This document shows, one piece after another, positions 1 through 7,326 of a stretch of DNA of 60,429 nt (the stretch's first letter is position 1; each line of letters opens with the position of its first letter). The stretch comes from Amycolatopsis thailandensis (GTDB lineage Bacteria > Actinomycetota > Actinomycetes > Mycobacteriales > Pseudonocardiaceae), in contig NZ_NMQT01000006.1 of the NCBI RefSeq assembly GCF_002234405.1, positions 1-60,429 of the forward strand. The letters are read 5' to 3'. The notes below the pieces were generated by a model that was not told the DNA's origin, searched no databases, and was given only the letters and a program-made list of their open reading frames with translations. The position numbers and the translations under genes were made by a program.

Positions 1-37
<37 letters not shown>

Positions 38-68
38 TCCCGCGCCCGGTCACCTGCCCGCTCCGGAC

Positions 69-121
69 GTTGCGAAAGCCACTTTCGCAACCTTGAGCGT
101 TGCGAAAGTGGCTTTCGCAAC
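69..121. repeat. large inverted repeat of nested palindromes
   Basis: Positions 69-91 and 99-121 are exact reverse complements (23 bp each) around a 7-nt loop, and each arm is itself nearly palindromic (gttgcgaaag at one end, ctttcgcaac at the other). It lies about 190 bp beyond the stop codon of cydA. It could act as a terminator for transcription from either side or be a copy of an interspersed palindromic element. Related gaaag/ctttc palindromes occur elsewhere in the window, for example near 28869. Confidence 0.75.
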
Positions 122-178
122 CCGCCGCTACCACGCCTGCCCGCCCGAACCGGCGCTTCCCCACCTGCTCGCCCTGAG

Positions 179-222
179 TTATCCACAACCACCCGAGTTG
201 TCCACAGATAGGCTGTGGGTAA
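179..222. promoter_or_regulatory. cluster of three DnaA-box-like 9-mers
   Basis: Position 179-187 reads TTATCCACA, an exact DnaA box. Position 198-206 reads TTGTCCACA, the form common in high-GC actinomycetes. Position 214-222 reads TGTGGGTAA, the reverse complement of TTACCCACA, one mismatch from a box. The outer two face each other and could pair as a hairpin. There is no dnaA or dnaN nearby, so this is not the usual origin location. A DnaA-titrating or regulatory site is an inference. Confidence 0.5.
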
Positions 223-309
223 CCCACCTGAGCGACACCCCCGATACGCTGGGTGCGGGGCCGTCCCCCGGGAAGGGCGGGGGGCTGGGTAGGTGACGTC
301 AAGAGGCGA

Positions 310-1821
310 TCAGTAGGCGAAGGCCAGCGCGTCGTCATCGCCGTCACCGCCTTCCGAGTCGCTGTTCTTGCTGGTCGAGGTCGTTTTCTTGGGCGGCATG
401 ACGGCGTCGACGCCGCCGCGGACGTACTTGCGCATCAGGAAGACCTCGACGACGCCGAGCACCGCGTAGACGGTCGTCAGCGCGATCAACGACGTCCAGA
501 CCTCGCCTGTGGACAACTTCGAGACGGCCTGCGCGGTGAACATCCACACCCCGTCCACGCCGGTCGGGTTCGGCACCACCACGAACGGCTGACGGCCCAT
601 CTCGGTGAAGATCCAGCCGGCGCTGTTGCCGATGAACGGCGTCGCGATGCCGCCGAGCACGAGCCACGGGAACCAGCGCTGCCCGGGGATCCGCCCGCGC
701 CGCGTCAGCCACAGCGCGAGCAGCCCGATCCCGGCCGAGATCGCGCCGAAGCCGATCATCGCGCGGAAACCCCAGTAGGTCACCGGAAGGTTGGGCACGT
801 AGTCGATCGGCTTCCCCGCGAGCGAACCGAGCTGCGGGTCGTCCGGGTAGTTCGTGCCGTACTTCGCCTGGTACTCGGTCACCAGGTTTTCGACGCCCTT
901 GACCTCGGTCGAGAAGTCGTTGTGCGCCAGGAACGAGAGCAACGCGGGCACGTTGAACGTCTTGACGTCCTCACAGTTCGAACCGCTCACGTCCCCGATC
1001 GCGATGATCGAGAAGCTCGCCGGTTTCTCCGTGTGGCACAACGCTTCCGCCGAAGCCATCTTCATCGGCTGCTGCTCGAACATCAGCTTGCCCTGCATGT
1101 CACCGGTGATCGCCAGCACCGCGAACGCCACCACGCCGGTCCAGCCGCCGAGACGCAACGACGAACGCCACACCGCGCGGTGCTCGTCGTCCTCCGAACG
1201 CTTGCGCCACAACCGCCAGCCCGCGACACCGACCAGGAACGCCGCCGCCACCGAGAAGGCACCCGCGAGCGTGTGCGGGATCGCGGCCAGCGCGGTGTTG
1301 TTCGTCAGCACCGCCCAGATCGAGTTCATCGTCGGTTTCCCGTCGACGAACTCGACGCCGACCGGATGCTGCATCCACGAGTTCGCCGCCAGGATGAAGT
1401 ACGCGGACGCCACCGTCGCCAGCGAATACGCCCACGCGCACGCCAGGTGGACCTTCTTCGGCAGCTTGTCCCAGCCGAAGATCCACAGCCCCAGGAAGGT
1501 CGACTCGACGAAGAACGCGACGAGCCCTTCCATCGCCAGCGGCGCGCCGAACACGTCCCCGACGAACCGCGAGTACGCGCTCCAGTTCATCCCGAACTGG
1601 AACTCCTGCACGATCCCGGTGACCACGCCCATCGCGAAGTTGACCAGCAGGAGTTTCCCCCAGAACTTGGTCATCTTCAGGTAGCGCGCGTCACCCGTGC
1701 GGACCCAGGCCGTCTGCATCCCGGCGACCAGGACCGAAAGCCCGATGGTCAGCGGGACCATCAGGAAGTGATAGACGGTGGTAATGCCGAACTGCCACCT
1801 AGCGAGATCGAGAACCTCCAC
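310..1821 (-). CDS. cydA: cytochrome bd ubiquinol oxidase subunit I
   Basis: This is the quinol-oxidising, haem-carrying subunit of the membrane-bound cytochrome bd oxidase, which reduces oxygen to water with high affinity. The 503-aa protein has the family's multiple membrane segments. His18 in TTVYHFLMVPLTIG and His152 in SWMQHPVG match the conserved haem ligands, Glu98 and Glu106 match the conserved pair in the third helix, and GRQP lies at 409-412. The start is a GTG. In most relatives cydB follows directly on the same strand. Here the next 309 bp hold only repeats and DnaA-box-like sites, so cydB lies outside the window, is displaced or is absent. Confidence 0.95.
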   Translation of the reverse strand: MEVLDLARWQFGITTVYHFLMVPLTIGLSVLVAGMQTAWVRTGDARYLKMTKFWGKLLLVNFAMGVVTGIVQEFQFGMNWSAYSRFVGDVFGAPLAMEGLVAFFVESTFLGLWIFGWDKLPKKVHLACAWAYSLATVASAYFILAANSWMQHPVGVEFVDGKPTMNSIWAVLTNNTALAAIPHTLAGAFSVAAAFLVGVAGWRLWRKRSEDDEHRAVWRSSLRLGGWTGVVAFAVLAITGDMQGKLMFEQQPMKMASAEALCHTEKPASFSIIAIGDVSGSNCEDVKTFNVPALLSFLAHNDFSTEVKGVENLVTEYQAKYGTNYPDDPQLGSLAGKPIDYVPNLPVTYWGFRAMIGFGAISAGIGLLALWLTRRGRIPGQRWFPWLVLGGIATPFIGNSAGWIFTEMGRQPFVVVPNPTGVDGVWMFTAQAVSKLSTGEVWTSLIALTTVYAVLGVVEVFLMRKYVRGGVDAVMPPKKTTSTSKNSDSEGGDGDDDALAFAY

Positions 1822-1902
1822 GCCTCAAGCCTGCTCAACGCTCGATGAGCCCGCCAGTTCAAGTGGTCCTGATCTCGACAGGACGTAGGTCCCACGCCCT
1901 GG

Positions 1903-2856
1903 TCAGCCGAGACCGGCGAGTGTGAGCCTGGCCTCGTCGGCGACCGGCCGCCGCACTCCCGTGTCCCCCAGCGTCAGCACGTGTTCCAGCGCCAACGCGT
2001 AGGCGGTGTCGAGCGCGGCCTCGACGGCGACCGGGATATCGGGCTGGACGCCGACGCCTTCCCAGTTGGTTCCCGTGACCGGGTTCACGGCACGTCCACC
2101 CGGGACGGTGACATCCAGATGGGTGTCCACTTTGTACTGCTGCCGCGGGTTCGCGCCGCCGCCGGTGACCGCGCCGACCGTCTTCGCCCGCCCCAGCTGC
2201 TGCAACGAGTAGCTCAGATCCTCGGCTCCGGAGAACGTCGTCGGCCCCGTCAGGACCCACACCGGCTTGTCCGGACCGAACTTCCGCCCCGGCACGTACG
2301 GCAGGGTCCACATCTGGTTCGTCACGTCGCCATCGCGCAGGTAAATGCTGTTGAAGTGCGTCGGCTCGTCGACCAGGTAGCTGATCAGCAGGGCCACCGC
2401 GGCGGGGCTGCCACCCCGGTTCTCGCGGACGTCGAGGATCAGCGCGTCGGTGGTCGCGAGCAGTGTCATCGCCGCGGAAAGGGCCTCGCCGGCGATGTCC
2501 GGCCCGTAGAACAGCTTCGTCTCCAGGTAGCCGACGTTCCCGGACAGCCGTCGCGCCGCCGCGATGCCGTGGCAGTTCAGTTCCGCCTCGCGCCGGAACT
2601 GCTCGGGGTCGAAGGACTCCCCGTTCACCTCGGGCAACGGGTCGACGTGGTGCCGCAGCCGCAGATGCTTGTCCCCGTTGACCGATTGAAGGTCCTGGGT
2701 CACCGCGACGGCGAACGCCTGGTCGTCCAACCCGGCGTACGCGCCGTCGCCCAGCCTCGCCCGCAGGTACACCGTCAGCTTCTCGGCGACGTCAGGGAAC
2801 ACGTAGTGGTCCTTCAGCCGCGTGCACACGTCCTCGATCCGCGCTCTCTCGTCCAT
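1903..2856 (-). CDS. S41 family peptidase (tail-specific protease type)
   Basis: 317-aa protein with an S41 (TSPc) catalytic domain. Ser209 in TTFSGAEDLSY is the likely nucleophile, and LDVRENRGGSP at 141-151 is the typical strand and turn before it. An N-terminal helical region (about 1-100) resembles the IRBP-like subgroup. No PDZ domain, signal peptide or membrane segment is evident, so a cytoplasmic location is likely. It ends about 80 bp upstream of cydA on the same strand, close enough for read-through, but no functional link is known. The natural substrate cannot be inferred. Confidence 0.85.
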   Translation of the reverse strand: MDERARIEDVCTRLKDHYVFPDVAEKLTVYLRARLGDGAYAGLDDQAFAVAVTQDLQSVNGDKHLRLRHHVDPLPEVNGESFDPEQFRREAELNCHGIAAARRLSGNVGYLETKLFYGPDIAGEALSAAMTLLATTDALILDVRENRGGSPAAVALLISYLVDEPTHFNSIYLRDGDVTNQMWTLPYVPGRKFGPDKPVWVLTGPTTFSGAEDLSYSLQQLGRAKTVGAVTGGGANPRQQYKVDTHLDVTVPGGRAVNPVTGTNWEGVGVQPDIPVAVEAALDTAYALALEHVLTLGDTGVRRPVADEARLTLAGLG

Positions 2857-2988
2857 GACAGCCGAAGCTACCAGCGAAGCCGGAAAAAAGAATTCGGTTC
2901 ACCGAAATCTCCTTTCTGCTACGCCTCGAAAAACAATTCGCCCGCGCAGGCAGCGCGATTCGGAAATGCGATCAGCTTGCCTTTCTCT

Positions 2989-3030
2989 GAATCGCCCCTT
3001 TATCGTTGCAATGAAAGGGGTGCGAATTCA
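2989..3030 (+). promoter_or_regulatory. hairpin covering the ribosome-binding site of the GDT1 gene
   Basis: ccccttt at 2995-3001 can pair with aaagggg at 3014-3020, and the flanks (gaa/ttc, tcg/cga) extend the stem with a small bulge. The purine-rich arm is the best ribosome-binding candidate for the ATG at 3033, so the fold would mask it. This suggests translational control. The conserved sequences of the yybP-ykoY manganese riboswitch are not visible. It may instead be a member of the window's palindromic repeat family, since tgcaatgaaagg recurs at 28896. Confidence 0.4.
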
Positions 3031-3032
3031 TC

Positions 3033-3632
3033 ATGTCTGACTCGATGCTGGCGCTGATCAGCGCGTTCGGCCTGGTACTGGCCGTGGAGCTGCCGGACAA
3101 GACCCTCGTCGCCACCCTGGTTCTCACCACCCGTTTCCGCGCGTGGCCGGTATTCGCCGGGGTGACCGCGGCCTTCGCCGTGCAATGTGCGATCGCCGCC
3201 ACCTTCGGCAGTGTGCTCACTTTGCTGCCCGAGACGCTGGTGACCGCGATCGTCGCCGCGATGTTCGGTATCGGTGCGTACATGCTCCTTCGCGAAGGGT
3301 TCAGCCCCGGCCAGGACGGCGGCGAAGACGCGTCGCGGTCCGGAGCGGGTCCCGTGTCCTTCCTCCGCTCCGCGCTGACGTCTTTCGGTGTGCTCTTCGC
3401 CGCGGAGTGGGGTGACGCCTCCCAGCTCGCGACGGCCAGCCTCACGGCCCGCTTCGGCAACCCGTTCGCGGTCGCGCTCGGCTCCTTCGTCGCGCTGGTC
3501 GCCGTCGCCGGGCTCGCCGTCTTCATCGGCGCGAAGGTTCGCAGCCGCATCCGCCCGAAGCTCATCCAGCGCGTGGCGGGCTTCGTCTTCGCCGGGTTCT
3601 CGCTGTTCGCGCTGGCTCAGCTGGCCTTCTGA
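3033..3632 (+). CDS. GDT1/TMEM165 (UPF0016) family transporter
   Basis: 199-aa membrane protein of the GDT1/TMEM165/MntX-type family, whose studied members move Mn2+ or Ca2+ across membranes. It has about six hydrophobic segments and the two family signatures in its two halves: Glu19-Leu-Pro-Asp-Lys-Thr in the first helix and Glu125-Trp-Gly-Asp in the fourth. The linker at about 91-108 is acidic and polar. The first signature has Pro where Gly is usual. It stands alone between oppositely oriented or distant genes. Manganese export is the likely role by family, not by direct evidence. Confidence 0.9.
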   Translation: MSDSMLALISAFGLVLAVELPDKTLVATLVLTTRFRAWPVFAGVTAAFAVQCAIAATFGSVLTLLPETLVTAIVAAMFGIGAYMLLREGFSPGQDGGEDASRSGAGPVSFLRSALTSFGVLFAAEWGDASQLATASLTARFGNPFAVALGSFVALVAVAGLAVFIGAKVRSRIRPKLIQRVAGFVFAGFSLFALAQLAF

Positions 3633-3720
3633 GGCCCACGGCTTTTTCACAGGTTCGCCGGGTAACCTTTCGGGAACGAAAAGGTGAACACCCACCCCGA
3701 CGTGCCTGGAGAAACCGGTC

Positions 3721-4383
3721 GTGACCTCGCCGAAGACACTCGCCGTTTCCCCTGTGCACGGCAGGCTCGCGATCTTGGGCATGGCCGTCGCCGTCGCGAT
3801 CTCGATCGACCTGCATCTGCGGCTGTCCAGCCAGGTCAGCCCGATCTGGCAGACGCTGTCCGAGTACGTCTACGGCTACCTCTCGCCCGGTTCGACGGCG
3901 GCTCCGCTGTTCGGCGCGATGTGCCTGGCGCTGGGGTTCGGCTCGCTCGCCCTGCTCGGCGGCATCGCGAAGGCGCACCGCAGCGGGTACGAGTCCGTCC
4001 TCGTCCTGCTCGGCGTCTGGTGCGCCGGGCTGTTCGTCCTCGCGCTGGTCCCGGTCGACCCCGAGGGCCAGGCCCGCTCGCTGGCCGGGCAGATCCACAA
4101 CTACGCCGCGCTGACGGCCTTCCTCGCGCTTCCCGCCGCCGCCTGGGTGCTGACCCGCCCCGGCCGGGCGCGCTGCCCGTGGGAGCCGCGCCGCACGACG
4201 ATCCGGCGGCTTTCGGTGGCCAGCTTCGCCGCGGTGGTGATCGTGCTCGGCGGCTTCGTCTGGACGATGCTCACCGGGCCGTCGCACCAGGAAATCACGC
4301 TCGGCCTGTTCGAGCGGCTCCTGTTCGCCGTCGACCTCACCCTGCTGGCGACCATGGTGCGCCCGCTGCTCAGCACCCGCTGA
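3721..4383 (+). CDS. DUF998 family membrane protein
   Basis: 220-aa integral membrane protein with about six hydrophobic helices, matching DUF998. The pattern QTLSEYVYG followed by a short charged loop, and the central VPVDPEGQ element, are typical of the family. No catalytic residues are known and the function is unassigned. The start is GTG, 88 bp after the GDT1 gene on the same strand, and the gene ends 4 bp before the convergent IclR gene. Co-transcription with the transporter is possible. Confidence 0.8.
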   Translation: MTSPKTLAVSPVHGRLAILGMAVAVAISIDLHLRLSSQVSPIWQTLSEYVYGYLSPGSTAAPLFGAMCLALGFGSLALLGGIAKAHRSGYESVLVLLGVWCAGLFVLALVPVDPEGQARSLAGQIHNYAALTAFLALPAAAWVLTRPGRARCPWEPRRTTIRRLSVASFAAVVIVLGGFVWTMLTGPSHQEITLGLFERLLFAVDLTLLATMVRPLLSTR

Positions 4384-4387
4384 CGCG

Positions 4388-5029
4388 CTACTCGGGCTGT
4401 TTCAGCACCTCGGCCAGCCGGACGGCGGCCGCCACGACGGCGGGCCCCACCACGGACGCGTCCAGCGGCTCCAGCGACACGACACCGATGCTGGCCTTCA
4501 GTCCCGGTACCCCGCGCACGGGCGCGGCGACCCCGGACGCGCCGGCCTCCAGCTCGCCGGACGAGGTCACCCAGCCTTCGCCACCGCCGGGCCGCAGGCT
4601 CATCGCCTTGCCCGCCGCGCCGGCGGACAGCGGATGGCGAGTGCCGACGCGGTAGGCGACGTGGAAGCTCGTCCAGGACGGTTCGACGACCGCGACGGCC
4701 TGCGCCTGGTCCCCCTGCGCGACCGACAGATGCGCCGTCGCGCCGACCTTCTCCGCCAGCTCCCGCAGGACCGGCCTGGCCGCCTCGCGCAGCTGCGGGA
4801 GGACCTGCCCGGCGAGCCGGAGCAGGCCGACGCCGAGCCGCACCTTGTTCCCGTCACGCCACACCAGGCCGCGTTCGGACAGCGGGACGAGCAGCCGGTA
4901 GACGGCGGCCCGGCTCGCGCCGATGGCGACGGCGAGTTCGGAGATCGTCGCCGCCTCGCCACCCGCGTCCGCCACGGCCTGCAACAGCGCCAGACCGCGG
5001 TCGAGAGTCAGCGACCCTTCGCGGGTCAC
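4388..5029 (-). CDS. IclR family transcriptional regulator of the homogentisate locus
   Basis: 213-aa regulator. Residues 1-60 form the winged helix-turn-helix (LDRGLALLQAVADAGG, ISELAVAIGASRAAVYRLL), and the remainder is the IclR effector-binding domain (HLSVAQGD, HPLSAGAAGKA). The start is GTG at 5029: its first bases overlap the TGA of the upstream gene (GTGA), so the two are translationally coupled. An in-frame extension further upstream would run through the neighbouring gene and is rejected. Divergent hmgA is the likely target, with an aromatic acid such as homogentisate as effector. This follows from context only. Confidence 0.88.
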   Translation of the reverse strand: MTREGSLTLDRGLALLQAVADAGGEAATISELAVAIGASRAAVYRLLVPLSERGLVWRDGNKVRLGVGLLRLAGQVLPQLREAARPVLRELAEKVGATAHLSVAQGDQAQAVAVVEPSWTSFHVAYRVGTRHPLSAGAAGKAMSLRPGGGEGWVTSSGELEAGASGVAAPVRGVPGLKASIGVVSLEPLDASVVGPAVVAAAVRLAEVLKQPE

Positions 5030-5919
5030 AAGAGCCCGAGTTCCCCGAGGTCGGCGACGGGCTCGTCGAACGAAGCCGCCGCGTAGGAGGCGAAGAGCCC
5101 GCGAACGGCCTTCGCGGCCGGCTCCGACATCCCCTTGGCCTCGGCGGCCAGTGCGGCGCTGTCGGTCGACTCCAGCGCGGCGCGCACGTCGCCACCCGAG
5201 AGGCACCGCGCCGACGCGACGATGAGGTTCAGGAAGCCGTGGTGGGTGAAGCCGCTCGTCTCGTCCGTGTGGCGAACGGCGCGGTGCAGGCTGTTCGTCG
5301 CCTTGAACGACGCCCCGGTCGAGCCGCTGACCACCGCGAGGAAGTCGGCGACCTCGTCGACGCTGGGGAAGTTCTCGCCCGCCTTGCCGCCGCAGCGGAT
5401 CTTCGGCCAGCTGCCGTGCTCGATCACCTTCCGCACGCCGTCCAGCCAGCCGACGCCGCGCCGCGGCTCGACCACGCGGATGACGTCCTCCGGCACGAAC
5501 TCGGAGACGCGCTCCAGCCAGACCTCGTCGACGTCCGACGGCGCCGGCATCTCCACCATGCGCAGTGCGAGGATCTCGCTGCGGGATTCGACGATCGAGA
5601 TCGCCTTCGGGACCCCGCCGAGACCGGTGTCGATGATCAGCGACAGCGGCAGCGGTTCCTTCGGTTTGATCTTGATGAGTTCGGTGATGAGCTCGGGCAG
5701 CCTCGACGCCTGGCACAGGAACACACCGAGGACGCCGGAGTGCTCACCGGCCCTCGACGCGAAGTGCGCACGCAGCGCTTCGGGCATGGACGCCTCACCG
5801 GGCGGGAACAACGCCGAGTCGTCGACGAGCCGCGCGAACAGGGGAGGGATTCCTCGGGGGCCGGGTGGCGTGAGTTCCACAGCGCTTGACACGACTGACA
5901 CGCTAGTAGCGTACGACAT
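5026..5919 (-). CDS. conserved protein of unknown function in the homogentisate locus
   Basis: 297-aa soluble protein with no named domain that I recognise. It carries conserved-looking blocks: PKIRCGGKAGENFPS in the middle and FKATNSLHRAVRH followed by HHGFLNLIVASA towards the C-terminus. The alternation of short hydrophobic strands and helices would suit a TIM-barrel-like enzyme, which is inference. It is coupled by a 4-bp overlap to the IclR gene and divergent from hmgA with 46 bp between starts, so it probably belongs to tyrosine or homogentisate catabolism. It is neither maleylacetoacetate isomerase nor fumarylacetoacetase by any motif I can see. Confidence 0.75.
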   Translation of the reverse strand: MSYATSVSVVSSAVELTPPGPRGIPPLFARLVDDSALFPPGEASMPEALRAHFASRAGEHSGVLGVFLCQASRLPELITELIKIKPKEPLPLSLIIDTGLGGVPKAISIVESRSEILALRMVEMPAPSDVDEVWLERVSEFVPEDVIRVVEPRRGVGWLDGVRKVIEHGSWPKIRCGGKAGENFPSVDEVADFLAVVSGSTGASFKATNSLHRAVRHTDETSGFTHHGFLNLIVASARCLSGGDVRAALESTDSAALAAEAKGMSEPAAKAVRGLFASYAAASFDEPVADLGELGLL

Positions 5920-5965
5920 CAGGACAAAATCGTTCGCACAACGGACACGTTCCGGGGAGATTCCG

Positions 5966-7138
5966 ATGCCTTACTACCGGCAGGTAGGCGAGATCCCGCA
6001 CAAGCGCCACACGGCGTTCCGCAAGCCCGACGGGGGCCTGTACGCCGAGGAACTGATGGGTGTCGAGGGCTTCTCGGCGGACTCGGCACTGCTCTACCAC
6101 CGCGGTCTGCCCACCGCGATCGTCGACGCCGTCGCGATCGAGGACGAGCGTGGCCCGATCACCCCGAACCACCCGCTCAAGCCCCGCGCGTACAAGACGC
6201 ACGACCTCAAGTTCGGCGACGCCGACGCGGTCACCGACCGGCGGAGGCTGTTCGGCAACGCCGACGTCACCATCGGCTTCGTCCACGCGACCCGGCCTTC
6301 GCCGCTGTACCGCAACGCGGCGGGCGACGAGCTGTTCTACGTCCAGGGCGGCAGCGCGACCGTCGAGACGATCTACGGCGCGCTGGAGGTCGGCGACGGC
6401 GACTACCTCGTCATCCCGACGTCGTGCACCTATCGCGTGCTCCCGCACGACGGCGGGGTCAAGCTGCTGACCATCGAGGCGCGCGGCCACATCGGCCCGC
6501 CGAAGCGGTACCTGTCGGCGAAGGGCCAGTTCCTGGAGCACTCGCCGTACTGCGAGCGCGACATCCGGGGCCCGTCCGAACCGCTGGTCGCCGACGGCAC
6601 CGACGTCGAGGTCCTCGTGCGGCACCGCGCCGGGCTGACGCGCTACACCTACGCGACCCACCCGTTCGACGTCGTCGGCTGGGACGGCTGCCTGTACCCG
6701 TGGGTGTTCAACATCGACGACTTCGAGCCGATCACCGGCCGCGTGCACCAGCCGCCGCCCGTGCACCAGACGTTCGAGGGCCCGAACTTCGTGGTCTGCT
6801 CGTTCTGCCCGCGCAAGGTCGACTATCACCCCGAGTCGATCCCGGTGCCGTACAACCACGCGAACGTCGACTCCGACGAGCTGATGTTCTACGTCCGCGG
6901 CAACTACGAGGCGCGCAAGGGTTCCGGGATCGAGATCGGCTCGCTTTCGCTGCACCCGTCCGGCTTCACGCACGGGCCGCAGCCCGGCGCGGCGGAGGCG
7001 TCGATCGGCGCCCAGTTCTTCGACGAGACCGCGGTCATGGTGGACACCTTCGCGCCGCTGGAGCTCGGCGAAGCGGCCGACGCGTCGGAGGACCACGGCT
7101 ACGCGTGGACCTGGTCCGGCCGGGGTCCGGGAGCTTGA
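5966..7138 (+). CDS. hmgA: homogentisate 1,2-dioxygenase
   Basis: 390-aa iron(II) dioxygenase that opens the ring of homogentisate to maleylacetoacetate in tyrosine and phenylalanine breakdown. It begins MPYYRQVGEIPHKRH, as in actinobacterial homologues. Probable iron ligands are His298 and Glu305 in PYNHANVDSDE and His336 in SGFTHGPQPG. The chosen ATG at 5966 has ggggaga at 5954-5960. The longer in-frame ORF upstream would overlap the divergent gene and is rejected. The next pathway enzymes are not in the window. Regulation by the neighbouring IclR protein is likely. Confidence 0.95.
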   Translation: MPYYRQVGEIPHKRHTAFRKPDGGLYAEELMGVEGFSADSALLYHRGLPTAIVDAVAIEDERGPITPNHPLKPRAYKTHDLKFGDADAVTDRRRLFGNADVTIGFVHATRPSPLYRNAAGDELFYVQGGSATVETIYGALEVGDGDYLVIPTSCTYRVLPHDGGVKLLTIEARGHIGPPKRYLSAKGQFLEHSPYCERDIRGPSEPLVADGTDVEVLVRHRAGLTRYTYATHPFDVVGWDGCLYPWVFNIDDFEPITGRVHQPPPVHQTFEGPNFVVCSFCPRKVDYHPESIPVPYNHANVDSDELMFYVRGNYEARKGSGIEIGSLSLHPSGFTHGPQPGAAEASIGAQFFDETAVMVDTFAPLELGEAADASEDHGYAWTWSGRGPGA

Positions 7139-7143
7139 TGCCA

Positions 7144-7218
7144 CGCATTTAGTCCTCTGAATGCGGTATTCGAAGACCGGCGCGAGCAGGTGCCCACGCA
7201 TTCAGAGGACTAAATGCG
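7144..7218. repeat. interspersed palindromic element, family A copy 1
   Basis: Arms 7144-7165 and 7197-7218 are exact 22-bp inverted repeats with the core agtcctctgaatgcg, separated by 31 nt. It lies just after the hmgA stop codon. Close relatives sit at 17284-17337 and 32384-32449, all next to gene ends. It could terminate hmgA transcription. Confidence 0.8.
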
Positions 7219-7326
7219 GAAAAGATGGCGGGATAAGTACCGCCACGGCCGCAACGGTTCGGCAACGCCAAGCCGGGCAAGGCGAAACCTCCGGATAATC
7301 GGTGTCCCCACCGGCGGAGGTTCTCC

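Noticed and set aside
179..222. chromosomal replication origin
   Set aside because: Only three boxes, no AT-rich unwinding region and no dnaA, dnaN or gyr genes in the window.
2857..3032. yybP-ykoY manganese riboswitch upstream of the GDT1 gene
   Set aside because: The conserved loop sequences of that riboswitch are not present; only a simple hairpin is seen.
5135..5965. upstream extension of hmgA
   Set aside because: It overlaps the divergent conserved gene and IclR coupling region, and the ATG at 5966 has the proper ribosome-binding site and the family N-terminus.
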